Positions 41,570 through 53,509 are shown, counted from the stretch's first letter. The stretch is 64,000 nt of DNA from Brienomyrus brachyistius (GCF_023856365.1 NC_064555.1:16130254-16194253); one strand, 5' to 3'. The notes: generated by a model from the letters alone, not told the origin. Made by a program: numbers and translations.

Positions 41570-43385
41570 ATTAAGTAGGAAAGTAGCGTGGTCAAATTAA
41601 TATGGAAGATGCACGTCCCAGTTACTCCTGAGTGAGGAGCCATAGTGCGACTTATGGAAATGTGCCAGTCCGTCGGGATCGGAGAAGAAAGAAGAATCAG
41701 ACGATGGCATGGCAGAAGTGGGAACTGTCTGACACCTCGTGTTGGGAAAGAGGGAGGTGTCACCCCTCACCTGTGACAGGTGTCACCGTGGTACCCACAG
41801 AACCACGAGAGAGCCTGTCATCTTCCACATAATCGTCTGTCAACTCGACACACCAGCAGCACCAGAACTAGATCCAGGAAACCCATAATGGTGTTGCATC
41901 ACCTAGCATCAAGTAATTGGTTTAATTAGGCATTCTTGCTCTCCAGCACAGTGGGGAAATTATTTCGCATAGTGCCAATATATATCTGAAATCAGATTAT
42001 TATCATTAATTCTGTTACCCAAGTTTATTCCTGGGGACAACATTAAAGAGTAGAGGTTGCTGTTTTATTTGTCATGCATGATTCTTTAGTGTATATATAT
42101 ATTTTTTTCATTTTGTTTTTTATGTAGCACCCTTCCCAAAAGACGGGCCCCAAAGCACTTAAAAAGAATGAAATAAGTATCACTGAAATACAATAGATTC
42201 AGGTAACAATAATAAAAACAATACGTAAAAGACTACGGAGGAAAGGGGAAAATACATTCCGCAGTTTGGTGGAGTACGAAAAAAAATGTGTGCAGGGTGT
42301 CCTGGCTGTGCGAAGCCCCCGGGTATGATAACGTCACACAGGTCATGGAGAGCTGTCATCTGCCATGCCAGCATGCTGTCTGTCGGTCATGTCTCTGTCC
42401 TGCCTATCTCTGCAGACCAGGCCTCGACCTCCTGCCCACTAGCAGCTCTACATGTGGTCTGCTAAATCCCAGGGCGTCCGGGCATGTGGAGCAGAGAGGG
42501 ACACACAGATCAATACCGGTTCTCAGACGCATCACGAGCCTGAAGCCCTGGATGAATCTGAGTCCTGGATGATTAGTTTAACTCGGGTGTTTTAACAGCC
42601 AGGCTTTCAGGTTGAGAATCCCGTACATCACAGCAGTCCTGCTGCAGGACAGCGCTTCCCGAAGCCTTCATAGTGCTGCGATCATCGCATCATCAAAGAG
42701 GGACAATTTAATATGATGGTCCTCAGACAGATCGGGTCTCTGGGCTACGCCCTGATGTCTTACAGTCTGAACAATGGCCCTGCAGATGCTGATATATGAC
42801 CAACAAAGTCAAAAGAGCAGCCTGTTCAGTGAGCTGGTGAGCATTTTACTTACACAAAATGTGTAGAAGAATGAAAAAAAAAATATTGGTTCAGTTAGAT
42901 AACCAATTATATTGTAGGGGAGGCCGGTCCAAGCAACTAGAAGAGATATCTAATTGGTTGGTCTGACATCTGACCAAGATCTGATTGGTCATCTCTTAGA
43001 ACCAATCACTTTTTGTTTTGCCCTCAGAACATCTTTGCGTAAGTAAAACTCCCATGCGCTTGCAGTTACACCAACAGCCTTAGGCTAGGCTAAAGTAACA
43101 GGTCTTCAGACTGGATTTAAATTCTGAGACTGCAGGGTATCCCTCAGCTTTGCTAGCAGACGTCCATAGACCAGGGGCCCTGTGGCTTACGGCTTTACTG
43201 CCAACACTCATTGTATTTATGTGAGGAATTGCAAAAAAGGCCTGTATTACATGTATATATTTAAAGTGTACATTTTTGCTCGTAGACAAGCAGAGGGCTG
43301 ACCTTTTAGTGTTCAGGATCTTTTTGGTATAAACCTGCTCATGAATTCTCTTACACTATTAAATCAGTCTGAACAGATAACCCAA
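41570..43385. other. Unassigned non-coding stretch
   Basis: No gene. CTGATTGGTCATCTC and flanking ATCTGACCAAGATCTG at 42950-43010 look like part of a short palindromic repeat but its ends are unclear. TGTAGCACCCTTCCCAAAAG near 42124 resembles the 3' part of a common fish repeat. Confidence 0.4.
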
Positions 43386-43387
43386 GA

Positions 43388-43700
43388 GTTACATCCTGCT
43401 CGTCTGATCCTCCTCCTGTGTGCCACACCCCCCCCCCCCCCCCTCGTTAACCTCGTGTGAAATCCCGACGTTACCAGCTGGTTCTTGTTGTTTCCATTAA
43501 ATCATGTATTTAAGTCCACGTCAGAGTATTTATCCCCAGTCTCGTCATTGAAGTCATCGATGTTAAGTGAAGTGTGTCGTCCGTCATCTGTATATCTGTT
43601 TATTGTTTTCCTTCAATAAAACCCCAGTTTCCCCAATATCTCGTCTCCCAGCTCCTACCTTCCTGCTTCCCCGGGCCCTGCTTACCCCACAGTCGTTACA
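43388..43700 (+). mobile_element. LTR-like element, diverged copy 2
   Basis: GTTACATCCTGCTCGTCTGA, CCTCCTGTGTGCCACACC, then a 16-C run, ATTTAAGTCCACGTCAGAG, AATAAAACCCCAG and a CCCCACAGTCGTTACA end follow 23706-24003 block by block. The C-run (43428-43443) sits where the other copy has GCCCCCTGA. No TSD identified. Solo, no internal region adjacent. Confidence 0.72.
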
Positions 43701-43704
43701 GAAT

Positions 43705-44137
43705 GACAGGACTGGGAAAACATACTTGAACGCAGATGTAAATACAGAGACTTAATTACACAGAATTGAAAACAGCTGGAAAAGATAGGGATTCTATACG
43801 AGGTTAATGAGGGGACGTGGCACACCGGAGGGTCAGACGATCAAACGTGGCACCAAGAGTCATTCCATTGGTAAGTATCCATATTCTTTTATAAATAGTT
43901 CAGATGGATTCATACAAAGCTTAAAAACAGTCCTTCTGAAGGCTCAACAAAAGTATTGCTATGAATTTTTAGAACAATGTTGATTTGGATGTGATTTCAT
44001 TTCAGAAGTATAATGAGATTTATTATACTTCAGAGCTGCTCGAAATTATTAAGAATTATTTAAGTACCTATTTTACCTATTTCCCCGTCATTGGTGGTCT
44101 TAGCCTACAACTAAAAATAGCTGATATATACAGTACA

Positions 44138-44138
<1 letters not shown>
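43705..44138. other. Unassigned non-coding stretch
   Basis: Nothing recognised. Confidence 0.4.

Positions 44139-44139
<1 letters not shown>

Positions 44140-44205
<66 letters not shown>
44140..44205. repeat. (TA)n microsatellite
   Basis: 66 bp of pure TA dinucleotide, self-complementary and able to extrude as a cruciform. Confidence 0.95.
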
Positions 44206-44209
<4 letters not shown>

Positions 44210-44735
44210 TGCAAATTATTTCTTTTTAAATGGTCATAAGCACTTATCAGTACATAAGATGCATAATCCACTAAATGTTGTGTTTTATTATTTGAAAGTG
44301 AGTTTTGTCTGAACGTGTCACAATAAATCTGGCCAATCAGAATGCAGCTTCAGAAGCTGGGGGGAGTGCACTGAAATGTTGACATATTCGGTTATCCGCT
44401 GCAGAGGTCTTACATCAACTAACTAACAACTAACGATGCTGGTCACTGAGGCACTGACCTAAAATGAACACCTTAGACAGAACAGCTGACACGCGGCTCA
44501 GCTTTGCAGACAGCAGGGTGGGGGAATAGTGGTATCAGGCTGAAGTGGGGGTTTGGGCCCACAAGGTTTCGAGAGCCGTGGAGATCTGAGCCAAAAAAAG
44601 CAGTTCTGATCCTGTGTTCCAGGGGTCTGAATCTAGTCACCCTTAACAGGTGAACTGACCGGAAATTATATTATATGATCAGCGTACAATGATCAGTGTA
44701 CAATTATCAGCGTATGATCAACATTCCTTCCAGGA
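44210..44735. other. Unassigned stretch with 14-bp triplet
   Basis: At 44677-44720 a 14-bp unit (TGATCAGCGTACAA, TGATCAGTGTACAA, then a diverged third copy) is repeated in tandem. The rest is unassigned. Confidence 0.5.
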
Positions 44736-44737
44736 AC

Positions 44738-45010
44738 TCCAAGATAAGATAAGATAAGAAATGAAAGATTAAACTCTATTCATCCCAAGAGAATTCACTA
44801 TGCGAAGACATAACTCTCACCATGCAAGAGTGAACAGCAAACAGACCATAAGAATACCAGAAATAATGCAGAGTAATATAGCACAATATAAAATAGAAAA
44901 AAACAATATATAAAAGGCAGATAAAAAGGAGATGTATGTATGAAGGCAACAAAATACAGGACACTGTATATATAAGATCTGTGAGAGCTGAGAAGTTGTG
45001 ACAACCAGAA
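44738..45010 (-). mobile_element. Possible LINE 3' end with AGATA-type tail
   Basis: AAGATAAGATAAGATAAG at 44742-44759 followed by ACTCTATTCATCCCAAGAGA resembles the antisense of a fish LINE end whose tail is built of GATA units next to TTTATT-GATCCC. The following ~230 bp, A-rich and repeat-like, may be its body. Weak, from memory. Confidence 0.35.
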
Positions 45011-45014
45011 AGTT

Positions 45015-46750
45015 GCCAAGGCGTCGAGATACTAACAACCCACTGGGGGCAAAGAGCAGCCCTCATAACACTTATTGGAAATCTGAGGTCTTCCTTGTTT
45101 CCTTTCTGTGTCGCTTAAAAGGGTGTGTAAGTGCCAGGCTGTCATGCTGTACCACACAGTGCACGTGGAATGAAAATTAATTTTACCATGTGCCTTACTT
45201 GTGCCTGAGGACAAGATAATGTCCAATGACCCCCCCCCTGCCGCGATGACATCAGGACACCATCAACTGTCTAGTTTTTCTGCATTGTAAGGCATTGCTT
45301 TTCAAAAGACCACTAAAAGAACGGACTCAACCACTTTCTGAATTATAGGGAGGGACTGTAAAACTGTAAAAAACTGGAAAATTCTGTTTTTTTTAAAGAA
45401 CAACTTGTTACGTGATTCACAAGTACTATATAAAGTTTTCACAAAGGTGGATTTTTGACAAATTATTCCAGCGGATTATTTAAAGGTGAGAGGGCCCTTT
45501 TGATCCAGACAATGATCCCCCTCCCCCGGTCAGTGGGCGTGCCCCTCACTGTAATGAGGCTTGGCTTTAAAAACTTTCATATTGCTCAGCTGTTGAGTTC
45601 CATTTGTGAATCATTGAAAACTAAGGTTTCAAGTTTTGAACCACCCAGATATATATCTCATTCGGATAGGTGGGACTCGGAATGAAGGGAAAACAATAAA
45701 GGCATATAGGGGAAAGCTCTTCCCATCTCTGCACGGGATATAAGCATGAAGAGGAGGCAGGGATGCTGTTTATCAGCTGCTGCAGCCCTGCTAGGAGGAA
45801 GATTCATTGCCTCACTTCCTGCCAGTGGCGAGCAATCAATAACAAGCACAGGTTATACGTTGGCGATCACATGACTTGCCCCAAAAGCCATTGCACGGCA
45901 GCAGAAAGGCCTAATTAATTAATTTCTCCGCGTTATCACTCAGAGGAAAGGTGTTAAATTCCCCTTGGAAGAATCCTGTTCCGACGACACGTGGGTTACA
46001 CTCAAAAGGACGCAAATTCTCGTTTTATTTATTTGACATTCTTTTTCCCCTTTTAAAAAGCACGACTGGGAATGTGCTGTACTGCGTAATAAGCAGGGCC
46101 TTGGCCGACGTGACATCGGCTTGCAGAAGCACCATACATGCATCTGAAAAGCTCCTGCCACTGTATTCGGCACAGTTGTGTGCAACTCTATTCGCTTTAA
46201 GATGAAAAGGAAGGTGTCAGTGTCTCTGCCTAGTGACGTATTGATCGATTCTGACTCAAACAGGAGACGGGGGGGAAGGCGGGAGGGGGGACTCCTGCAT
46301 TGGATTGCAGTGAGAGCGAGTGGAACCAGGAAAGAGAAACACAAGGTCTTTTGTTTAAAGGTTACATCGAAATGAATCCATGACTCTCCATCGACACCGC
46401 GGTCACACAAAGTTCTCCATAGAGCAGCTCATTACTTGGGTCACTGGTCTGAAAATGGGAACGCTTCTTCCGCTGTAGCAGTACATCACTATAAAGAGGC
46501 GCATCACGGACTGCGGCATAAGCACGATACGCACCGCCCTCGGACGAGGGACCCCCTATAATATCTACTGTAAAAATACACCAGAGCATTTCCTGTTTAC
46601 ATGTCTGTCTGTTTCCTTTTGTTTCTTGAAACCTTGATATATAACAGTGATGATCTACCAGGATGAACGCTTAGTTTGGACCCATAAATGGCTTATGGTG
46701 ATAATTAGCCTCCAGAGACTGACCTCTGGCTTTCTCGCTTTGGCCAGGGA
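45015..46750. other. Unassigned non-coding stretch
   Basis: No recognised repeat. A 156-codon minus frame at 45940-46410 overlaps a plus frame and has no domain. Short C/G runs at 45228-45237 and 46267-46293. Confidence 0.4.
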
Positions 46751-46754
46751 TATT

Positions 46755-46850
46755 TGTAGTGCTTTGAGACAATATAATGTTGGTAACATTGCGTTATACA
46801 AATAAAATTGAACTCAATTCAATGTAATTGAATATTACGTTATACAATAT
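46755..46850 (+). repeat. Fragment of a common fish repeat tail
   Basis: GTAGTGCTTTGAGACAATAT, GGTAACATTGCGTTATACAA and ATAAAATTGAACTCAATTCA follow the frequent fish string ending GCGCTATATAAATAAAATTGAATTGAA. A second CAATGTAATTGAATA repeat of the tail follows. Confidence 0.6.
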
Positions 46851-46854
46851 TGAG

Positions 46855-47045
46855 GCACAATAAATCACACAAGATAATATAGTCATGTGCAAAAATCTCA
46901 CCCACATTTTAATAGTCGTACAGGCATTACGACCAAAATCTATCCCAGAGGTTTTTCCCATTGCATTTTGTTGATCAGATAATCACACTAATTCATTGAT
47001 AGCTGCACTTGCAGTAAATATTTTTAAACTACAGGGAGCTGTAGT
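46855..47045. other. Short unassigned spacer
   Basis: Nothing recognised. Confidence 0.4.
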
Positions 47046-47046
47046 T

Positions 47047-47275
47047 TGTCATGATCACCTCATCACCTCGTGTCTATACCTAATTGTAGTCAGCTGTTTG
47101 ACGTTATTTCTGGCTTGTCCTGCGTATATCAGTCCGCGTCTCCGTCCATTTTCATTAATGTAACGTCTCGTGTTGTCTCCTGTCTGCCCCGAATAAACCC
47201 CGTCCTTTGGATCTTGCGTTCACCTGATTCATCATTTGCACTGTCCTACCTGCTCGCTGAACATCGCACGTAACA
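47047..47275 (+). mobile_element. LTR-like element, diverged copy 3
   Basis: TGTCATGATCACCTCATCAC start, GTCAGCTGTTTGACG, ATATCAGTCCGCGTC, AATAAACCCCGTCC and a TCGCACGTAACA end parallel 23706-24003 with internal losses (229 bp). TG...CA ends kept; flanking 5-mers do not match. Confidence 0.68.
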
Positions 47276-47279
47276 CACA

Positions 47280-48065
47280 CAGTGGGCCCTGATTCTGAGT
47301 TTCCGACCTCAGGAAATAGTTTTATTAGCTCTCTTCAAAATCTTGTCTAAATATATTGTTTGATAATTTGCCTTTGAAAAATGTGATTTTTTTTTATCTC
47401 AGCCCCATTCTTTAATCAGAGAGTAGATGAAAGAATGAATTCTTTGATATTATATCATTCAGAATTCGGTTTCAAGAGAACTCCTTGTGAGTTAGGTGAC
47501 AGAACTGAACACAGTACACAGATTAGCCACAGTTCTCATGAACAAATTAGTCTCAACAGGAAAGTACAGACAACATTTAGATTTTTTTAAATACTGAGAC
47601 ATAAAAGAGCAGTAGTAGAAAGGAAGACCTTTCTAGCCAAAATGTCAAGAATGGAAAAGGTTTTTTTCTTGACATCTGCAGAGTACATTAATCATTTCTT
47701 TAGCTCAACTCTGAATTGTTTTAGTGACGTTATAATCTGGCTGGGAGGTCCTTTAATCAGGTGTTTGAGTTTTCAGTTAGGTGCAAATAAAAATGTACAC
47801 TACAGAAGGCACTGGACTGCAGCTATTGAGTGCACAAGCGGATCTTACAGTAAGCCCTAAGATAGCACATAAAGTAAAGTGGGACTCGGCAGGGTACCTG
47901 AGCTCAGCGAATGCCCAGGGTTTCCAGAAGCTGCTTAATGGTTTCAATATACAGGGACTGCAAAATGGACCAGGGGGAGGGAGAGGGATTACTACGCCGG
48001 AACATATTGAACTGGAATGCATTTGTAGCTTTCCGTGTCATTCCGTGATGTGTGTTTCTGGCTTG
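47280..48065. other. Unassigned non-coding stretch
   Basis: No gene or repeat recognised. Confidence 0.4.
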
Positions 48066-48069
48066 ACAG

Positions 48070-48595
48070 AGGACCCTCACTGAGCTGACTTTCCCAATCC
48101 ACCAAAACCTTAAAACGACCTGCCTAATATCGTGTAGGTCCCCATTATGCTGCTAAAACAGTTCTGACCCATCAAGGCATAGACTCCACAAGACCTCTGA
48201 TGGTGTCTTAATTGTGTATCTGGAAACAAAACATTAGCAGAAGATGCTTTAAGTCCAGTAAGTTGAGAGGTGTGGCCACCCTAGTTTGGACTTGCACATG
48301 TCACAGATGTTCGATCAGTTGGAGATCTGGGCAATTTGGAGACCAAGTCACAACCATCCCTGAACATTGCTTGCAGTGTGGCAGGGCACATTATCCTGCT
48401 GAAAGAGGCCATTGACATCAGGGAATATCAGTACCATGAAGGGTGTTTTGATAGGTCATACGTATCAGAGTAGCACCCATATGAATCCCAGGACCCAAGG
48501 TTTCTCAGCTGAACATTGCCCAGATCATCACACTGCCTCCTTCCCATAGGCATCCTGGTGCCATCAGCCATACCAACCATGCACACACACTTAAT
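48070..48595 (-). pseudogene. Tc1/mariner transposase relic, central and C-terminal part
   Basis: The minus strand at about 48345-48400 encodes QQDNVPCHTAS, the segment of Tc1-type transposases that holds the second catalytic Asp. After an interrupted stretch it gives a degraded ISNxSNI-like cognate of the PDLNPIEHLW region that carries the third catalytic residue. Antisense blocks such as GACCCATCAAGGCATAGACT and TATCCTGCTGAAAGAGGCCA match, from memory, a dispersed fish Tc1 family. Stops and frameshifts abound. The terminal inverted repeats were not located, so the boundaries are approximate. Confidence 0.72.
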
Positions 48596-48599
48596 TACT

Positions 48600-49195
48600 T
48601 TAATAACTTTCTGAGGTTCTGACAGAAGCAGACATTTTCAGATGTCCAGAAAGTAAAACTTTAGACCAAGATTTTGTTTCAACCAATCAGCTGAGTACTG
48701 GCTGTTAATCAACCAATGAAGGTGTGCTAGACGTATTGTTACCAAATACATGGATACATTGGATGGTAGCTACAAATGGCTAAGCTAGCACATTTCTACA
48801 GACATAAAATCGTAGTGCTCCACAAACATGTCAAGCATGATTTTCCTTGTCAGCCTAAGATTTCAGTGCAGTACTGTATACAGTATGACAGACTCTGTCT
48901 CGACTGTCAAGCCAGACCATGACATAGCAGCATATTAAACAAAAAAGGTCATAAAAGGTGTCATGTGTAATGTGGAATTAAGTGCAGTCTGTGATTTTAA
49001 TGATGTACATAAAAACAATGGATGTGCATGAATATTAAGAAAATCATATGGTAATGCTAGAGGTTACAGCAAAAATGAGGAGTGAAATCAATGCAGAATT
49101 CACTTTTTCAATAAAAAGCGTTGAGATGCTGTACTGAGATGCTAAACTTCAAAATGAGTACAATGGACTGAATGAACTGCACTCATTTAATATTT
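48600..49195. other. Unassigned non-coding stretch
   Basis: No gene or repeat recognised. Confidence 0.4.
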
Positions 49196-49201
49196 TCCTG
49201 A

Positions 49202-49358
49202 GTACCACTTTACAATAAGGTTCCCTTTTGCCACTTGTAAATGGTAGTAGCTCATTAATAAAAAGAAAACTGTGTTATAACTACAACCTAATGAATAACC
49301 TGCTTATAAGCCATTCATAAACCCTTTATAAGGGTAGCCTTATTGTAAAGTGGCACCT
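49202..49358. mobile_element. MITE with CACTTTACAATAAGG termini
   Basis: Left GTACCACTTTACAATAAGGT and right CCTTATTGTAAAGTGGCACC are inverted repeats (CCACTTTACAATAAGG exact over 16 bp). The ~157-bp interior is AT-rich and non-coding. This kind of terminus is common in fish. No clear 8-bp TSD. Confidence 0.82.
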
Positions 49359-49596
49359 TTTCCGGATACTCTTCTAAACTTTCATTACAGTACAAATGCG
49401 TCAGCTTATCTTCAGCACCCCAAGCATAAATTCAATGTTAGTTAAATAGTAAAAATGGATCATGCAAATATTTTTATTGCCCTTTATTTGTAATTTAGTT
49501 TAATTTAATTTGCAGTTTCACAGGGAGGTTACTACGTCAGACAATCCTATATTTATAGACAGAAAAGTGTCTCAATGTTTAATCTGTTGTCTACAG

Positions 49597-49708
49597 CAAT
49601 GTTTCCCAATCCAACCCATAGAGACCCGCAGACAGCCCACATTTTTGCTCCCTATTGCGAAAACGTGGACTGCATGCGGGTCCCCGAGACCCAGATTGGG
49701 AAACACTG
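49597..49708. mobile_element. hAT-like MITE with 8-bp TSD
   Basis: CAATGTTTCCCAATC on the left and GATTGGGAAACACTG on the right are inverted with one mismatch over 15 bp. GTCTACAG (49589-49596) and GTCTCCAG (49709-49716) form an 8-bp target duplication with one mismatch, the hAT hallmark. The interior also folds: GGGACCCGCATGC-type sequence on the right pairs with GACCCGCAGACAG on the left. 112 bp, non-coding. Confidence 0.88.
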
Positions 49709-49719
49709 GTCTCCAGTAT

Positions 49720-50630
49720 CTGCTGTTAGTAGATTACCAGATGTGTTTTGACTAAACCAGCTTTGGTAACCAGCAAGTTAAAAATGAATGTTTAATCTGG
49801 TTAAAATGTATAACATCTTTTTCGTGAGAAAGCTGATACAGGTCAAATCTGTCTTTTTGACCCACAGATGTTTAGATGATTGACATTTCCTGACTTTCTG
49901 TTGTCATGAGTGTTTCCACCAAATTGAATCTTTTCCCCCTTTTAAAACATGGTTCATTCACCCAAGGACTTGCAAAGTCACCACTAAAGCCCAGTCAGGA
50001 ATTAAGCCATCTACACAGAATACATTCTGCATGTATTCCTCGAATAAAGCAGCCCTTTCAAGCATAGATAACGTTCATACTGTATATTAATATCAAAATG
50101 CCTTCCTTCCTGTCCTTCTTCCATTCTGACCTTTCAGATATAAGAGCCACAAATGGACCAAATGACATCTGAAGGCCAGCAGCCTCTTATAGGTGCTTTA
50201 ACGTGCAAAGCAGATTCCCGGGGAAGCAGCCTCATTTGCCTCAGCTGGAATCTGCAATGCGAGGCTGAGAGAGGCGGGGGGCGGGCAGACGATTCGCAAG
50301 CATGAGTCAGGGGTTTGTCGCAATGTGGGCCCTTAGCTGGCCACTGCCAGAATCACAATATGCTATGAGGGGGTGTGTCTGCTCTGAAGCTCAGTCAAAG
50401 GAAGAAGCAGAAATTTGCAGGGACTCTCTGACTGGCGGGTACTCAAAGGCTTTGACACATGCATGGCAACCGAACTGGGGGGTGGGGTAGTGCTCTGGTC
50501 CTCCTAGTACCCCTCCCATAAACACTCACGTAACCTAGTTACTACATTTTGAATGGACTATTTTACATTAATGTTTATAGCTGTATGTTAATACATTTTT
50601 CCTCTTCATTTATGAAATTTATATTCATCT
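49720..50630. other. Unassigned non-coding stretch
   Basis: No gene or repeat recognised. G-rich patches near 50275-50285 and 50479-50490. Confidence 0.4.
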
Positions 50631-50633
50631 GAA

Positions 50634-50953
50634 GGGGCGGCATGGTGGTGCAGTGGTTAGCACTGGGTTACATGTGTGTGGAGTTTGCATGTTCTCCCCA
50701 TGTCGTCATGGGGTTTATTCCGGGTGCTCCGGTTTCCCCCCACAGTCCAAAAACATGCTTAGGCTAATTGGAGTTACTAAATTGCCCATAGGAGTGCATG
50801 TGAGAGTGCATGGTGTGTGAGTGTGCCCTGCGATGGGCTGGCCCCCCATCCTGGGTTGTTCCCTGCCTCATGCCCATTGCTTCCGGGATAGGCTCTGGAC
50901 CCCCCGCGACCCAGGAGGATAAGCGGTTTGGAAAATGGATGGATGGATGGATG
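50634..50953 (+). mobile_element. SINE family A lacking its B box
   Basis: The head GGGGCGGCATGGTGGTGCAG and A-box-like TGGTTAGCACTG are intact, but about 45 bp including the B box are deleted, joining AGCACT to GGGTTACATG through a short CTGGGT-type microhomology. The rest is the most complete body in the window, from TGTGTGGAGTTTGCATGTTC to GGATAAGCGGTTTGGAAAAT and a (GGAT)n tail. Without a B box this copy should not be transcribed by RNA polymerase III from its own promoter. No TSD found. Confidence 0.9.
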
Positions 50954-50959
50954 AGGTAA

Positions 50960-53135
50960 CCACAGCTTTCAGACACCATTACAGCCGCAGAGAGTTCGGT
51001 GTGTTTGCTGCGCCCTACAGGTGAGCCCGTTCAGTCTGCTTTGCACTACAAGATTTGAAGTGGACCTTTGATAACTGGCATATAATGCAGTTTGCAGTGT
51101 AAATACATGGAATAGGGAGCTCAACATGAGCAGAAGAGAAGCACAAATCATTAATACCCAGGTTAGTACTCTGGCTGATTGTGAGGTCACTCTCACAAAA
51201 TGAGGATTCTGTGTGCTGGCAGTGGAAATGCGGCCTCCTCAGGGTTGTGCCTCTCGTTTCCTTGCATGTTTGCTTTGCTGCAGTCTCTTTGCCATCAGAT
51301 GAGGACAGCATGAGGGAGTTAACATAGTGAACAGAACGTTGTAGGTTCTTATATGTGTCTCAGCACTTTACTGGTGCAATTATAACTTGTCCATTCAGTT
51401 GCTACTGATCCAAGCAGTTTGTTTCTAAATTTGACAGTAAGGTTTCAGAGGAGATTCTCTGTAACGATACTCAGTTGACAAAGCTACATTTAAAGTATTT
51501 GTAATGTAATATTTTTTCATTACATTATTTCATTATTTTGTCATTGTTATGGCATTTAATTTTAATGTAAGATTGGTGTTACTGGGGGGAAATTGGTCTT
51601 TGGTTTACTGGTAAAACACAGCAAATATAAATTAGACATGGTGATGTGCATATATCCCAGCACAAATCCACAATACGAATATACCTTCATGTCCCTCTTT
51701 ATGCAAGGAAAAGCCTTGCATTGAAGTCAGTAGTAAACATGGAATTTGCACATAAAATGAAGCGTTTGGGCCCCAGGCAGTTGCCTGTTTTGCTCATCCT
51801 GTCCCTACACCTCCGGCCGGCATTAGCTGCTGAGTCCAACCCTGACTAGAAGGCGACTTGGCACCTGTGACCGACTGCGAAGATGGATGGAGCAGATGGA
51901 GAAAGAGCATTTGTATTAGACCTTGTTTTGTCATTGTTACTCTGAGAGCTGGCGTGAAGGGATGAGTTGAACTTGAACAGCTGAGACATAGTTCCACTGT
52001 GGGACCATGAAGCCCACCTGGGACCACCTGATGCCTGCATACTCCCAGTGCTGGTCACTCACGGTAGAACGGCACCCATGACTCAGCCCTCAGTGCATCG
52101 GCCACAGGTTCGCTCAGGGGGGCCCGTTTTTTGGATAACCTTTAGGTCAGCTGTTCAAACCCCAGTGTGAGGACTCTTCAGCAAATCCATCCACTAATTA
52201 GGAATTAGGGAGTTGCAGTGAAAACCCGCATACTGTACACACCCGCATATCCTTTCTCAATAAGATTGCGCCCCCCCCCCACAAGGCTTAGCTGGTCCTC
52301 CTAACACGTTTACTGTTATGTGAACATTTCAAATTAATTTCATTTCAAAGCAGGTATGTTTAAATCATTTATTATTTACGAGGTGTCGATTTTATAGATT
52401 TTTTTAAAGATGCTATATAGTTTTATTTACTAAGTTATTGATTATAAGGATGTTTTTGCTCGTTGTACTAATGTCTGCCCTTAAGCTCCTACAGAACACC
52501 GAACCCAGTGGGTGCTATAAACAAGTTTCGCTCCCCAGTGGAAGGTTACTGGGAATGATTTTACACATGACCTTTGGCAGCTCCATTCTCGCAGACTTGT
52601 ACTCTTTCAGCAACACATGGCAATTTGTGTGCACCGTGACCCCAGGTGGGAGTGAATCGCATATATATATTAAAAAATTAAAAAAATGAAATAAATCAAT
52701 GTTAGAGACTCACCAGCCTTGCCATCTGTGCCCTTTAGCAACCTTCACCATGTAGCGAAAACCAATCTTCCTTCCAGACTGGATGTTAAATATATTAGCG
52801 AATATTAGCATTTCAGCTAAGGAACTGACAAGCAGCACCACAAATCTGTGCATGTTTTTTCTCCGTTGGTTCCCTGTGATATCTGAGCTATTTTCTAGCT
52901 GGGTGAGACTAGATCTGCAGGTCTGCAGTGTGAATTTAGCATGTCGTTGTATGTGGTCTCAAAAACATTATAACTTAACTGTTATCTCCTCTGAAGATCC
53001 TTTTCCAATAGCAATAATCTGGTTTAAGGAATTCTCGCAGTGCATTGTTTTGATATTGTTATTGATACATGTTGCTCAGAACTGTCAGGACATATGTATT
53101 TTAAAAATATACAGTGAAAATGCATGTGTGTTCTA
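50960..53135. other. Unassigned non-coding stretch
   Basis: No gene established. A B-box-like GTCAGCTGTTCAAACCCCAG near 52147 suggests an otherwise lost SINE. C-run at 52270-52279. At 52714-52778 (minus) there is a 65-bp open segment bounded by a good donor (G/GTGAGT) and a poor acceptor, discussed as a weak exon candidate. The 117-codon plus frame at 52783-53136 has no recognised domain. Confidence 0.4.
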
Positions 53136-53138
53136 ATT

Positions 53139-53285
53139 CAGGGGGCGTGGCCATAGGGGAACTGGCCCAAGCTGAAAGCTGATTGGCCCCCAGAATGCCC
53201 CTTACTCTGTCACTCACCGATTCAAGACTTACCATTGGTTAATATTAAGGTCGACCCCTTGGGTGCTTCACTTCCTTATGTCTCA
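53139..53285 (-). mobile_element. hAT-like MITE, CAGGGGCG family, antisense copy
   Basis: CAGGGGGCGTGGCCATAGGG, GAAAGCTGATTGGCCCCCAG, CTGTCACTCACCGATTCAAG and CTTCCTTATGTCTCA are the reverse complement, in order, of the blocks at 1520-1700. The left terminus is kept with an extra G; the right terminus is lost. Confidence 0.75.
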
Positions 53286-53289
53286 CTAC

Positions 53290-53480
53290 CCCATCTGTCT
53301 TCATCTCCATCTCCATCTTGGGGTATGTGGCTGTCTGTCCTGCTCTCACACTGCCCCCTTGCCTTTCTTTAAAAAATTTATTTCCTCAACCTCAGTGGTT
53401 GCAAGTCATTTTGCAAGTTATAGCCCATCTCGCCTGTAACCTCTCTTCCCCGCTTGGATGGCTGTGTGACAAATTGCCGA
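53290..53480. other. Short unassigned spacer
   Basis: Nothing recognised. Confidence 0.4.
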
Positions 53481-53485
53481 CGGGT

Positions 53486-53507
53486 GGGGGGGGGGGGGGG
53501 GGGGGGG
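53486..53507. repeat. G22 homopolymer
   Basis: Twenty-two consecutive G, a strong G-quadruplex-forming run and a likely place for length error in sequencing. Confidence 0.9.
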
Positions 53508-53509
53508 CA

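Noticed and set aside
43387..43705. TSD for LTR-like copy 2
   Set aside because: CCAAG or CAAGA on the left and GAATG on the right do not match.
44140..44205. Promoter-like TATA sequence
   Set aside because: It is a long TA microsatellite with no transcript evidence.
45940..46410. 156-codon minus-strand open frame
   Set aside because: No recognised domain, overlapped by an open plus frame, no splice or promoter evidence.
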